Assembly (NCBI RefSeq): GCF_900142215.1 | Contig: NZ_FRAC01000018.1 | Location: 62,001 to 126,000, forward strand | Length of the DNA stretch: 64,000 nt | DNA from: Anaerocolumna jejuensis DSM 15929 | GTDB lineage: Bacteria > Bacillota > Clostridia > Lachnospirales > Lachnospiraceae | Direction of reading: 5' to 3' | Part shown: positions 8,861 to 16,687 of the stretch, piece by piece | Numbering within the stretch: the first letter of the stretch is position 1 | How the letters are laid out: every line of letters starts with the position of its first letter | Notes under the pieces: generated by a model | What the model was told of the DNA's origin: nothing | Database searches by the model: none | Seen by the model: the letters and a program-made list of their open reading frames with translations, nothing else | Translations under genes and position numbers: made by a program

Positions 8861-9720
8861 TATTTTTTCCCTCCTTTGATATTACACAGCATAACATCTT
8901 CTATTGCTGTGCGTTCTAAAATAGCGTCTGGCATAGCTTTTTTTACAGCTTCAAGTTGGTTAGTAATACCTGTGAATCCGAAAGCAGTTTTACTGATATC
9001 CACAAATAAATCAACCGTATCCTTCGTGAGGTCTTTCAAATCACCTTTGACTATTCTATAACGGTCTAGGAGAATATCCTTTTCCTCTTGAAATATGATT
9101 TTTCCGTTGTCAATCAAAATCAACATATCAGCGATTTTATCCAAATCAGATGTTATATGTGTTGAAAAGAAAACACCTCGTCCACCATTATTCATAAATT
9201 CCTTTAGTATGTCGAGAAGCTGGCTTCTAATAAGAGGATCAAGGCCGCTTGTCGGTTCGTCCATAATCAGCAGTTCCGCATTGTGGGATAGAGCAAGGGC
9301 TAAAGCGTATTTCATACGCATACCCTTTGAAAGCGCATTGATTTTCTGCCTTGGACCTAGAGAAAATCTATCAAGATACATTCTGTACGTTGTTTCATCC
9401 CATGATTTATAAGCCGAAGCCACAATGCTTTTCATTTCTGACAGGCTTAATTCATCATAAAATCCTCCGTCGTCAAGAACAATTCCAATTCGCTCTTTTA
9501 TCTGCTTTTCGTTTGCTTCCATATCCATTCCGAACAATCGGACATTGCCGGATAATTTTGAGGTCAGACCTAAAATTGTCTTTAGCGTGGTGGTTTTACC
9601 TGCTCCATTTATACCAATGAAGCCAGTAATACAACCCTCTGGTAACGAAAATGAGATATCTTGCAAAGAGAAATTCCCGTAGGATTTATTCAAGCCGCTA
9701 ATTTCCAAAATGTTTTCCAT
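8860..9720 (-). CDS. ABC transporter ATPase (YtrB-like)
   Basis: A 286-residue ATPase. Walker A is GINGAGKTT, the signature region is NALSKGMRMKYALALAL (SKGM in place of SGGQ, common in ABC-2 drug/antibiotic ATPases), Walker B is LLIMDEPTSGLDPL and the switch histidine lies in FFSTHITSD. The C-terminal extension is typical of ABC-2 ATPases. It lies 2 bp after the GntR gene with GAGGAGG as ribosome binding site. In Bacillus, YtrA-type operons respond to cell-wall antibiotics; a similar role is inferred. Confidence 0.92.
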   Translation of the reverse strand: MENILEISGLNKSYGNFSLQDISFSLPEGCITGFIGINGAGKTTTLKTILGLTSKLSGNVRLFGMDMEANEKQIKERIGIVLDDGGFYDELSLSEMKSIVASAYKSWDETTYRMYLDRFSLGPRQKINALSKGMRMKYALALALSHNAELLIMDEPTSGLDPLIRSQLLDILKEFMNNGGRGVFFSTHITSDLDKIADMLILIDNGKIIFQEEKDILLDRYRIVKGDLKDLTKDTVDLFVDISKTAFGFTGITNQLEAVKKAMPDAILERTAIEDVMLCNIKGGKK

Positions 9721-9722
9721 TC

Positions 9723-10097
9723 TTATTCCTCCTCAAATAAAATATTCATCATTTCATTTAATTCCTGTCTGCTAATTCCGAGTGATTTAGCCGTTTGTAT
9801 CATATCTTGCATTTTTTGCTCTACAAGACGGCGTTTTGAATCTCGCAGCAGCTCAATGTTACTCGCAGAAACAAACGTCCCAATACCTATTTGGCTATTA
9901 ACAAATCCTTCTTTTTCCAAATCATCATAGACCCGTCGAATAGTTAAAACGCTCACCTTCAAATCATTTGCAAATGCCCGAATAGAAGGCAAAGTATCGC
10001 CTTCTGCTAATTCGCCTTTTAAGATAGCGTCTATAATTTGGTCTTTAATTTGTTGGTAAAGAGGACTTTCGGAAATATTGGAAATCAATATTTTCAT
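9723..10097 (-). CDS. GntR-family regulator, YtrA subfamily
   Basis: A 124-residue protein with an N-terminal GntR winged helix (PLYQQIKDQIIDAILKGELA, then LPSIRAFANDLKVSVLTIRR) and only a short helical C-terminal tail, which is the YtrA arrangement used to control ABC transporter operons. It starts at an ATG after AAGGAGGG. An inverted repeat upstream (10111-10135) is a likely autoregulatory operator. Confidence 0.92.
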   Translation of the reverse strand: MKILISNISESPLYQQIKDQIIDAILKGELAEGDTLPSIRAFANDLKVSVLTIRRVYDDLEKEGFVNSQIGIGTFVSASNIELLRDSKRRLVEQKMQDMIQTAKSLGISRQELNEMMNILFEEE

Positions 10098-10110
10098 ATC
10101 GTCCCTCCTT

Positions 10111-10135
10111 AGTGTGTTGTTTACATATACACACT
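10111..10135. promoter_or_regulatory. Inverted repeat upstream of YtrA-like regulator (operator)
   Basis: AGTGTGT (10111-10117) and ACACACT (10129-10135) form a perfect inverted repeat with an 11-bp spacer, 14 bp before the start codon. The AGTGT...ACACT form resembles operators described for YtrA-type regulators. Confidence 0.65.
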
Positions 10136-10261
10136 ATACACTGTAATCACTTTGCTGTCAATACACGTTAAACAGTTTCTTCCAACCAGGCGTAACGAAT
10201 GACAATGACTGCTACTCCATTACTGGGGTGGCCTATGGGGTCTTTTAAGCAGAAATAGAAA

Positions 10262-10285
10262 AGGAACGCAGTTTTCTGCGTTCCT
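10262..10285 (-). terminator. Terminator after histidine kinase gene
   Basis: AGGAACGCAG and CTGCGTTCCT form a perfect 10-bp stem with a TTTT loop, followed on the minus strand by TTTTCTATTTC. It ends the subtilase/kinase transcript. Confidence 0.75.
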
Positions 10286-10358
10286 CAATTTATGTGCAGG
10301 TTCATTGTGTATCTGATTCCTGGATAAGAATGAATGGAATGGCACAGGCACAGAATGT

Positions 10359-11249
10359 CTATGCCATGGGAAGTTCAATCTTTATTACAAAAAAAGCTTC
10401 ATCAATATAAGCCGCAATTGTGCCATTCATACATTTAATTAATTCATACGCTATGGAAAGTCCTAATCCAGTTGATTGATGGTTTCTCGAAGTATCTGCT
10501 TTATAAAAGCGGGTGAAAACTTTATCTGTATCGATATTATCGCCGCTTGGAAATTTATTTTTTATAATAATTTCTACTTTATTATTGCACCGCATTTCTA
10601 TGACTATTTGATCTTTTCCATGATCCAAGGCATTTTTAATTATATTTTGAATTGCTCTTTTTATTGCAGCTCCATTTGCCCATACTATGCAGCTATCCTC
10701 TGGAATTTCTACCGCAGGCTCAATCATCTTACTTTTAAAATCCTCATAGAAGGAAAAAATTGCTTCATATAATATGTGATTGATATTACATTCTTCAAAA
10801 ACGAATTGATAAGTATCATTTTGCAGCTTCGTATAAGTAAATAATTGTTCCAAAATCTCATTCAGGCTGTTTATACGAGCTTTAATAATTTTATGATATC
10901 GTTCCTGTTCCTTCTCATCCTCAGCTTCAAGCAGCAACTCAAAATATCCCTTTAATGATGTAATTGGAGTTCTTATATCATGAGAGATGTTCATAATTGT
11001 CTCTTTTATTTGCTTATCCTTCCTTTTATAATCAAGCTCTAGCTGATGCTGCTTTTTTAAAATGCCGTTAAGACAATCGGAAAGCTCTGTAATTTCTTTA
11101 TCATTAATATCCAGCGAAATAATCTTATTCGTTTCATTATTTTGAATGAATCTAAGCTGGCGGCAGAAGGATTTGATCTGCCGCCTGTATAGGAGCAAGC
11201 TTCCCAGGCTTATTAACGTAATAATTACTGCTATAATATTAATCCACAT
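10359..11249 (-). CDS. Sensor histidine kinase (short sensor, LanK/BcrS-like)
   Basis: A 296-residue kinase: one or two N-terminal membrane segments (MWINIIAVIITLISLGSLLL), a short linker, the phosphoacceptor box NISHDIRTPITS, an N box (AIQNIIKNALDHG) and a G box (STGLGLSIAYEL). The start ATG at 11249 follows GGGGAGAG; a longer frame lacks a site. No response regulator is adjacent. The nearest candidate on the same strand is the OmpR-type gene at the far end of this block (15762), so the pair may bracket the transporter genes. Confidence 0.9.
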   Translation of the reverse strand: MWINIIAVIITLISLGSLLLYRRQIKSFCRQLRFIQNNETNKIISLDINDKEITELSDCLNGILKKQHQLELDYKRKDKQIKETIMNISHDIRTPITSLKGYFELLLEAEDEKEQERYHKIIKARINSLNEILEQLFTYTKLQNDTYQFVFEECNINHILYEAIFSFYEDFKSKMIEPAVEIPEDSCIVWANGAAIKRAIQNIIKNALDHGKDQIVIEMRCNNKVEIIIKNKFPSGDNIDTDKVFTRFYKADTSRNHQSTGLGLSIAYELIKCMNGTIAAYIDEAFFVIKIELPMA

Positions 11250-11384
11250 ATTCTCTCCCCAAAAATCATATTGCAAGCTGTTTTTCCTTTTTTCTGTACC
11301 AGGAAAAAGCTCATAAAGTAAATAAAACCTTGATTACTTTATTATCTTATACGATTTAAACTGATTTTGGAAGAAAATTCAGAA

Positions 11385-12629
11385 TCATTCCTCCTTTTCC
11401 AGCTCATTCATAATTGCTGCCGGGTCAATAATATATGGTGCTTCATACTTTTCTCCTTCATAGGTGCCATGGCTGGTTCTTGCCGTGGAAGCGGCCAGCT
11501 TCCAGAATTCCTCGTAAGTAATCTCCGGTTTAACCTGACATGCCAGAGCATAAACTCCGGCAACATATGGCGCAGCCCAGCTAAGGCCTCCCTGCCGATA
11601 TACTGCATAATCCTCTGCACCGGTCGGTGAGGCGGTACAGCGATAGTTCATCGGTACACTGATGTTATATTTCCTTTTCATCTTCATCATCATTTCCGGT
11701 TCTGCCGGATATGGAATTTTTGTATAAGAATTAAAATCATCCGGATCAGATAACGGATATTTATCAAGACCAAAGAATGCCATATCCTCACGCTTGAATA
11801 TGGAAGTAGTAATTACCAGAACACCTTCGTCCTTAGCCCTTTGATAGGCTTCGTTCAAGGGCTTCGATCCGATGCCTTCATTATAATCAACTCCCCAGGA
11901 TATAGATATCACACGTATCCTGTTTTTTACCGGAAGGGTTTTATTTAAGTCCAGCAGTTTATTAATGGATTCTGCAAGCAGCCCGTAGTCGTCCAATACT
12001 AATTCAAAATCCTCCGCAATATAATAAAGATCGGCTTCCGGAGCTACTCCCACACTCTTTCCAACTGCTATGGAGGCTACAGACGGTCCATGCATGGAGG
12101 CATCCTGGTCCTTCACCGTAATGCGTTCGGAATAATATTTCAACCGGTCTTTATACTCTATATGATCCACAAGTAGCGGCTGGTCAATGATTGCAATTCC
12201 AACCCCCTTACCGGTGATGCCCTGTTCATGGAGGCTTCGTATAGTTAAGCCCGGGTTCTTATATAATTCCATTATTTTATCCGGGTCAAAGCTTCCCGGT
12301 AACTTATCAGGCCATACCGTTTTACTGTCAAAGGTTGCCTTAAGCAGCTTGCCGTAATCCTCCGTCAGATCACAGGCTGTCAGGTCAGTACTTCGGATAT
12401 CATAAGCATCATGAAATAAGCCAGGCAGACTGTCGCGTTTGCCATATCCATACTGTGCCGATAAATCGGCAGCGGCAGGGTGCCGTTCAATTGTCAGCTG
12501 CTTCGTCCCCTCTGTCTGACTGCTTACTGTCTGCTTGTCCTTCTCCCTTCCTTCCCCGGAACAGGCATTCGCAGCTATTAAACATAATAAGACTGATAAT
12601 ACAAATACTAATTTTCTTATTTTTCTCAT
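11385..12629 (-). CDS. Subtilisin-like (S8) lipoprotein, atypical
   Basis: A 414-residue protein with a lipoprotein signal (lipobox AANAC) and a subtilase domain. The triad is visible: Asp149 in GIAIIDQP, His180 in MHGPSVASIAVG and Ser350 in GGLSWAAPYVAGV. The usual oxyanion-hole motif AAGN is replaced by ITTSIFKR, so activity may be altered. The ATG at 12629 follows GAGGAACTTTATA. It sits between a LanFEG-like ABC transporter and a histidine kinase, positions where lantibiotic loci carry LanP. Here it would be anchored outside the cell. It could cleave a peptide signal or antimicrobial; no precursor gene is nearby. Confidence 0.85.
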   Translation of the reverse strand: MRKIRKLVFVLSVLLCLIAANACSGEGREKDKQTVSSQTEGTKQLTIERHPAAADLSAQYGYGKRDSLPGLFHDAYDIRSTDLTACDLTEDYGKLLKATFDSKTVWPDKLPGSFDPDKIMELYKNPGLTIRSLHEQGITGKGVGIAIIDQPLLVDHIEYKDRLKYYSERITVKDQDASMHGPSVASIAVGKSVGVAPEADLYYIAEDFELVLDDYGLLAESINKLLDLNKTLPVKNRIRVISISWGVDYNEGIGSKPLNEAYQRAKDEGVLVITTSIFKREDMAFFGLDKYPLSDPDDFNSYTKIPYPAEPEMMMKMKRKYNISVPMNYRCTASPTGAEDYAVYRQGGLSWAAPYVAGVYALACQVKPEITYEEFWKLAASTARTSHGTYEGEKYEAPYIIDPAAIMNELEKEE

Positions 12630-12810
12630 TATAAAGTTCCTCATTGTCTCATCGTTATTTCCATAAACAAACTTTAAATATCTGAGTTTTTCTCTTCGCC
12701 TGTTTACGGTAATTTATTTCTTCCTATATTACATTAACTTACCTGTAAAACAAAACTGTTTATTTTATTCCATCACAGACCCGTCAATAGAACATTCACA
12801 GATTTTCATG

Positions 12811-13674
12811 CTATTTTATATCCCTTTTTTCTATCACTGCAGCGGCAATGCTGCTATAGACCAGAATTGCTGCAAGAGCAGCCAACAGTACCGTCAGATG
12901 GATTTCAGCGAAAGAACTGATGGATAATACCTGTATATTTCGTACCACCAGGTATTTTTCCAAATAGTTAAAGGCATCATAGCCGGATTTTTTGGCAATG
13001 ATATCACCTGCACAGCCGATGACCGCCGTAATAATGCCTAAGCTTAGAAAGATACTGATAATCACCGGAAGTACATTATTTTTAAAGGCAGCCGATACCA
13101 ATATAAGGAAGATAGTAAAAGCAATATATAGTAAAAATTTCAGTCCGAAACACTGTAATTGTTCCAAGGGCAGCTCATAGGAAAAATTATCGAGAAACAG
13201 GAGAGAACCAAGCTCTGCAGCAAGTAATAATACCAGGAATTCCAGCAGTACAAATACTGACATGGTTATTATTTGGGAATAAAGGATGAACCGCCTTTTC
13301 TTTACACAACTCACTATATTTTTTGTAAATCCGCAGCTTTTCTCTCCGGAAATATATAAAACGGTAAAAACTCCTGTAAAAAGCATCACAGCTGCACTGG
13401 ATAGTATGACGGATACTTCCTCCAATACCGTTATCTTCTCCTTTATCAACGAATTTGCATTATAATTGATTCCGATAAAGTATCTTCCACCTTCGGGCAC
13501 GGAAACGACCGTTCTGTTTAACTGTATTTTACCTCCCTTTTCCATCACCTCATGGATTCTCACATTCAGGAGATAAGCGCTGGCAAATCCCATAATAACC
13601 AAAGCAATCATAATAATGTAAAAGCTCTTACTTTTCAATAAGCGGAACAGCTCCATTCTGATGATATTAAGCAT
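12811..13674 (-). CDS. ABC-2 permease (LanE/G-like)
   Basis: A 287-residue membrane protein with about six helices and one large loop after the first. It starts MLNIIRMELFRLLKSKSFY, nearly the same as the permease at 14620 (MLNIIRMDLHRLFKNKSFY), and both share KNIVSCVKKRRF/KNIVSCVKRRRF, so they are paralogs. The start ATG at 13674 follows GGAGGGAACGATA and overlaps the ATPase stop by 8 bp; the frame extends 13 codons further upstream without a site. Together with its paralog and the ATPase it forms a two-permease, one-ATPase transporter, the LanFEG/BcrAB layout used for self-protection against peptides. Confidence 0.88.
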   Translation of the reverse strand: MLNIIRMELFRLLKSKSFYIIMIALVIMGFASAYLLNVRIHEVMEKGGKIQLNRTVVSVPEGGRYFIGINYNANSLIKEKITVLEEVSVILSSAAVMLFTGVFTVLYISGEKSCGFTKNIVSCVKKRRFILYSQIITMSVFVLLEFLVLLLAAELGSLLFLDNFSYELPLEQLQCFGLKFLLYIAFTIFLILVSAAFKNNVLPVIISIFLSLGIITAVIGCAGDIIAKKSGYDAFNYLEKYLVVRNIQVLSISSFAEIHLTVLLAALAAILVYSSIAAAVIEKRDIK

Positions 13675-14584
13675 TATCGTTCCCTCCAGTAAGCTCCATA
13701 AAATATTTTTCAAGACTTTCCTTTATCACATTAATGGAATTGACCTTAATTCTATTCACTGAAAGCTCCATATTAATATCGCCCATTTCCTCCAGCTTTT
13801 CATAAACATAAATGGTTTTTTCATCTACAACTTTATAATTATGTATTTTTAATCCATCAAGAATGGTACATGCCCTGTCCGGTTCCTCCAGAATAATCTC
13901 TATCCTTTCACTGCATTTTTGCAGGATTTCCTCTTTTGAAAATTCCTCAATCAGCCTTCCCTGATGAATGATTCCATAATGAGTGGCGAGTTTTGAAAGC
14001 TCCTCCAGTATATGGCTCGATATAATTACGGTTATATTTCTTTCCTGATTCAGCTTCAGTATGATATCTCTTACCTCGACTATGCCCTGCGGATCAAGTC
14101 CGTTAATTGGCTCATCCAGTACCAGCAGATCCGGCTCTCCGACTAATGCCATACCGATACCCAATCTTTGCTTCATACCCAGCGAAAAGTTTTTAATTTT
14201 TTTATTTCCCGTATTATTAAGCCCCACTATCTCTAAAATATCATTGACATTTTCCTTCTTATATACACCCATGCAAATTGCTTTCAGCTTTAAATTATCA
14301 AAGGCGTTCAAATTCGGATACAGCCCCGGTTCCTCTATCAGCATTCCAATCCTGTCATAAACATTATCAATTGCCTTTTTCTGATAACCAAATAGCTCTA
14401 TCTCACCGCTGGTTGGTGCAGCCAATCTGGAGATCATTTTCAGAAAGGTCGTCTTGCCTGCTCCATTTCTTCCGATTAATCCATAAATGGCTCCCCGCTC
14501 AATATGAACACTAATATTATCAACTGCTTTTTGCTTTTTATATTGCTTTGTCAGATTTATTGTCCTAAGTAAATAATCACTCAT
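13667..14584 (-). CDS. ABC transporter ATPase (LanF/BcrA-like)
   Basis: A 305-residue ATPase: Walker A GRNGAGKTT, signature FSLGMKQRLGIGMAL, Walker B LLVLDEPINGLDPQG and switch histidine in IISSHILEEL. The SLGMKQR signature and the C-terminal extension are usual for BcrA/LanF ATPases. It starts at ATG 14584 after GGAGG; an ATG 24 bp upstream has no site. It lies between two paralogous permeases with overlap or a 35-bp gap, so the three are one transporter unit. Confidence 0.92.
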   Translation of the reverse strand: MSDYLLRTINLTKQYKKQKAVDNISVHIERGAIYGLIGRNGAGKTTFLKMISRLAAPTSGEIELFGYQKKAIDNVYDRIGMLIEEPGLYPNLNAFDNLKLKAICMGVYKKENVNDILEIVGLNNTGNKKIKNFSLGMKQRLGIGMALVGEPDLLVLDEPINGLDPQGIVEVRDIILKLNQERNITVIISSHILEELSKLATHYGIIHQGRLIEEFSKEEILQKCSERIEIILEEPDRACTILDGLKIHNYKVVDEKTIYVYEKLEEMGDINMELSVNRIKVNSINVIKESLEKYFMELTGGNDNA

Positions 14585-14619
14585 AATTAACCTCCAAATG
14601 TTTATCATTTTTAGCCATT

Positions 14620-15486
14620 TTATATATCTCTTTTCTCTATCACCACAATGTTGAGCATGCTGTAAAAAAGAATTGCTGCAATTGATACCAGGAATGCCCT
14701 GATACAGATTCCGGAAGGCGCATTACCGGACAGCAGTATGATGTTAGGTATAATATCATAATTCAGTAAATTCAGCGGGAGGCTGCTTTTTAATAACAAC
14801 GCACAATAGTTTAAGAAGTAATAATATAACAAAGTACCAAAATTCCAACAGAAAAATATATGAAGGATAATACTGACAGGTGCATTTTTCAAAGCATTCA
14901 TCACAAGCAGAATAAGTTCTGTATACGCGATATATAATAGAAACTGCAATCCGATATATCTTAGCTGCCCGAAGGATACCGCATGAGATAAATTCTTCAC
15001 ATATATAAGGGAAGCAAGCTCTGTTACAAGCAGCAAAGCGGCAAATTCCATTAATATAAGTACCGCCATGGCAGCCATTTTTGATAGAATGATAAATCGC
15101 CTTCTCTTAACACAGCTCACTATATTTTTCATATATCCGGAGCTTCTCTCACTTAATACAAATAAAATAGTAAATACTCCTGTGCATAAAAGGACAAGTG
15201 AACTGGATAATAAAACAGATGCTTCATCAAAAGCAGTAACCGTTCCAGTTCCATTTACCAATAAACTGATGTCATAATTAAATCCTAAGGGGAAGTTGGG
15301 TAAATCAAGCAAATCCCAGGTATGCCTTGGTTCATCCGATAACCAACCTGGCCCATTCTCAGAATTCAGACCTTTACTTATATAGTAAACATTACTCCAG
15401 GCTATAAAAGCTATTATAAATAAAATGACATAGAAGCTTTTATTTTTAAAAAGCCGGTGCAGATCCATTCTAATAATATTAAGCAT
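14620..15486 (-). CDS. ABC-2 permease (LanE/G-like)
   Basis: A 288-residue permease paralogous to the one at 12811, with a first helix after MLNIIRMDLHRLFKNKSFY, a loop of about 70 residues, then five hydrophobic segments. AGGAGGTGAGAAA gives a strong ribosome binding site. It is the first gene of the transporter unit; upstream lie a direct repeat (15608-15627) and the terminator of the regulator gene, so the unit probably has its own regulated promoter. Confidence 0.87.
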   Translation of the reverse strand: MLNIIRMDLHRLFKNKSFYVILFIIAFIAWSNVYYISKGLNSENGPGWLSDEPRHTWDLLDLPNFPLGFNYDISLLVNGTGTVTAFDEASVLLSSSLVLLCTGVFTILFVLSERSSGYMKNIVSCVKRRRFIILSKMAAMAVLILMEFAALLLVTELASLIYVKNLSHAVSFGQLRYIGLQFLLYIAYTELILLVMNALKNAPVSIILHIFFCWNFGTLLYYYFLNYCALLLKSSLPLNLLNYDIIPNIILLSGNAPSGICIRAFLVSIAAILFYSMLNIVVIEKRDI

Positions 15487-15607
15487 TTTCTCACCTCCTG
15501 GCTATGAAATATCTTTTTAATTTTTTTCATTGTATTTCAAGCTAACCTCCTTCTATTGATTACTTTGAGTAAAGTTTAGCAGCAACTCTAAAATAAATCG
15601 CTAAAAA

Positions 15608-15627
15608 TTGTTTAAGATTTGTTAAAG
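15608..15627 (-). promoter_or_regulatory. 11-bp-spaced direct repeat, candidate OmpR-type regulator site
   Basis: TTGTTTAAG (15608-15616) and TTGTTAAAG (15619-15627) repeat with an 11-bp period, the spacing used by tandem OmpR/PhoB-family response regulators. The repeat lies about 125 bp upstream of the first permease, with AT-rich TATTTT-like sequence downstream that could be a -10 element. Confidence 0.5.
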
Positions 15628-15665
15628 ATGAATTATAAAAATTGCGCATCGCTGAGATAAATAAC

Positions 15666-15749
15666 GAAAAGGGTATCTCAAAACCTCCAATTAATCATTC
15701 GAAAGCGTAACTTTGATTAATTAATCAAGGTGTTTGGAATACCCTTTTC
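15666..15749 (-). terminator. Long-stem terminator after response regulator
   Basis: GAAAAGGGTAT (15666-15676) and ATACCCTTTTC (15739-15749) are perfectly complementary, with further imperfect pairing inside. It follows the stop of the response regulator gene by 13 bp, so the regulator is insulated from the transporter genes. Confidence 0.7.
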
Positions 15750-15761
15750 CTGTTTCATTCA

Positions 15762-16433
15762 TTACAGCTTAAGCTTAAAGCCAATTCCCCATACTGTTTC
15801 GATATATTCTTCCTCGGAAAACCTTTTAAACTTATTTCTTATATTACTGATATGTACATTAACCGTCTTGTCCTCTCCGATAAAATATTCCTTCCAGGCA
15901 TAATCATAGATGTCCTGCTTACTGAATACCCGGTTCGGGTAGGTAAGTAACAGCTCAAGTATCAAGAATTCCTGCTTTGTGATATTTATGATATTATCAT
16001 GAATACTGACCTCAAAGGTATTTCTATTCAGCTTTAAATCCTTGCACTTAAGTACTTCAAAGGTTTCATTCCCATCTCTTCTCCTTAGCTGAACCATTAC
16101 CCGCGCTGCCAATTCCCTCAGCTCAAAAGGCTTTGTGATATAATCATCTGCGCCCAGGGTCAGCAAATCGACCTTACAGTCAAGCTCATCCTTTGCAGAT
16201 ATTACTATTACAGGAACCTTCGAACTGGTTCTGAACTCTTTTAGGAAAATATCACCCTTAAGACCCGGCAGCATCAAATCCAAAAGGATTAAATCATATT
16301 GGCTGTTTTTAACGCAAAGGCTTGCCTCCGTACCTGAAAATGCCTGCTTACAGGAAAGACCATTCTTGCTTAGTGCCTCTGATATCATATTATTAATAGG
16401 TTCATCATCTTCTACAATTAATATTTTCTGCAT
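15762..16433 (-). CDS. OmpR-family response regulator
   Basis: A 223-residue regulator: receiver domain with acidic pocket (VEDDEPINN), phosphoacceptor Asp in LILLDLMLPG, and Lys in DYITKPFELREL; then a winged helix (KQEFLILELLLTYPNRVFSK, TVNVHISNIRNKF). GAGGTAAACAA precedes the ATG. No kinase is adjacent. It is the first gene of a same-strand block that ends with a kinase at 10359, and is the likely partner of that kinase in controlling the permease-ATPase-permease-subtilase genes. Confidence 0.92.
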   Translation of the reverse strand: MQKILIVEDDEPINNMISEALSKNGLSCKQAFSGTEASLCVKNSQYDLILLDLMLPGLKGDIFLKEFRTSSKVPVIVISAKDELDCKVDLLTLGADDYITKPFELRELAARVMVQLRRRDGNETFEVLKCKDLKLNRNTFEVSIHDNIINITKQEFLILELLLTYPNRVFSKQDIYDYAWKEYFIGEDKTVNVHISNIRNKFKRFSEEEYIETVWGIGFKLKL

Positions 16434-16550
16434 TTGTTTACCTCACATATAAAACACGTAATATTCTCTAAGCTATAATAAACTTAATCTATTGTTTTGT
16501 CACGCTTTAAATGTGATATGTTTGTATTGTTCAGCTGATAGCGGCAGCGT

Positions 16551-16595
16551 AAAGAAACCACAACACGGGCGTATAGTCTGTGTTGTGGTTTCTTT
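16551..16595 (-). terminator. Terminator after FtsX-type permease
   Basis: AAAGAAACCACAACAC (16551-16566) and GTGTTGTGGTTTCTTT (16580-16595) form a perfect 16-bp stem with a 13-nt loop, followed on the minus strand by a short T-poor sequence. It lies 90 bp after the permease stop. Confidence 0.65.
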
Positions 16596-16687
16596 AATTG
16601 TGTTGAATATGCGTTTACACAAAAAACTATAGCTTACCAAGATTAACCAAATTTACAATCTTGAAAAAGGAAAACAGCAGCTTTGAA

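Noticed and set aside
10359..16433. Complete lantibiotic gene cluster
   Set aside because: No LanA-like peptide, LanB/C/M modification or LanT export gene is visible in or near the block.
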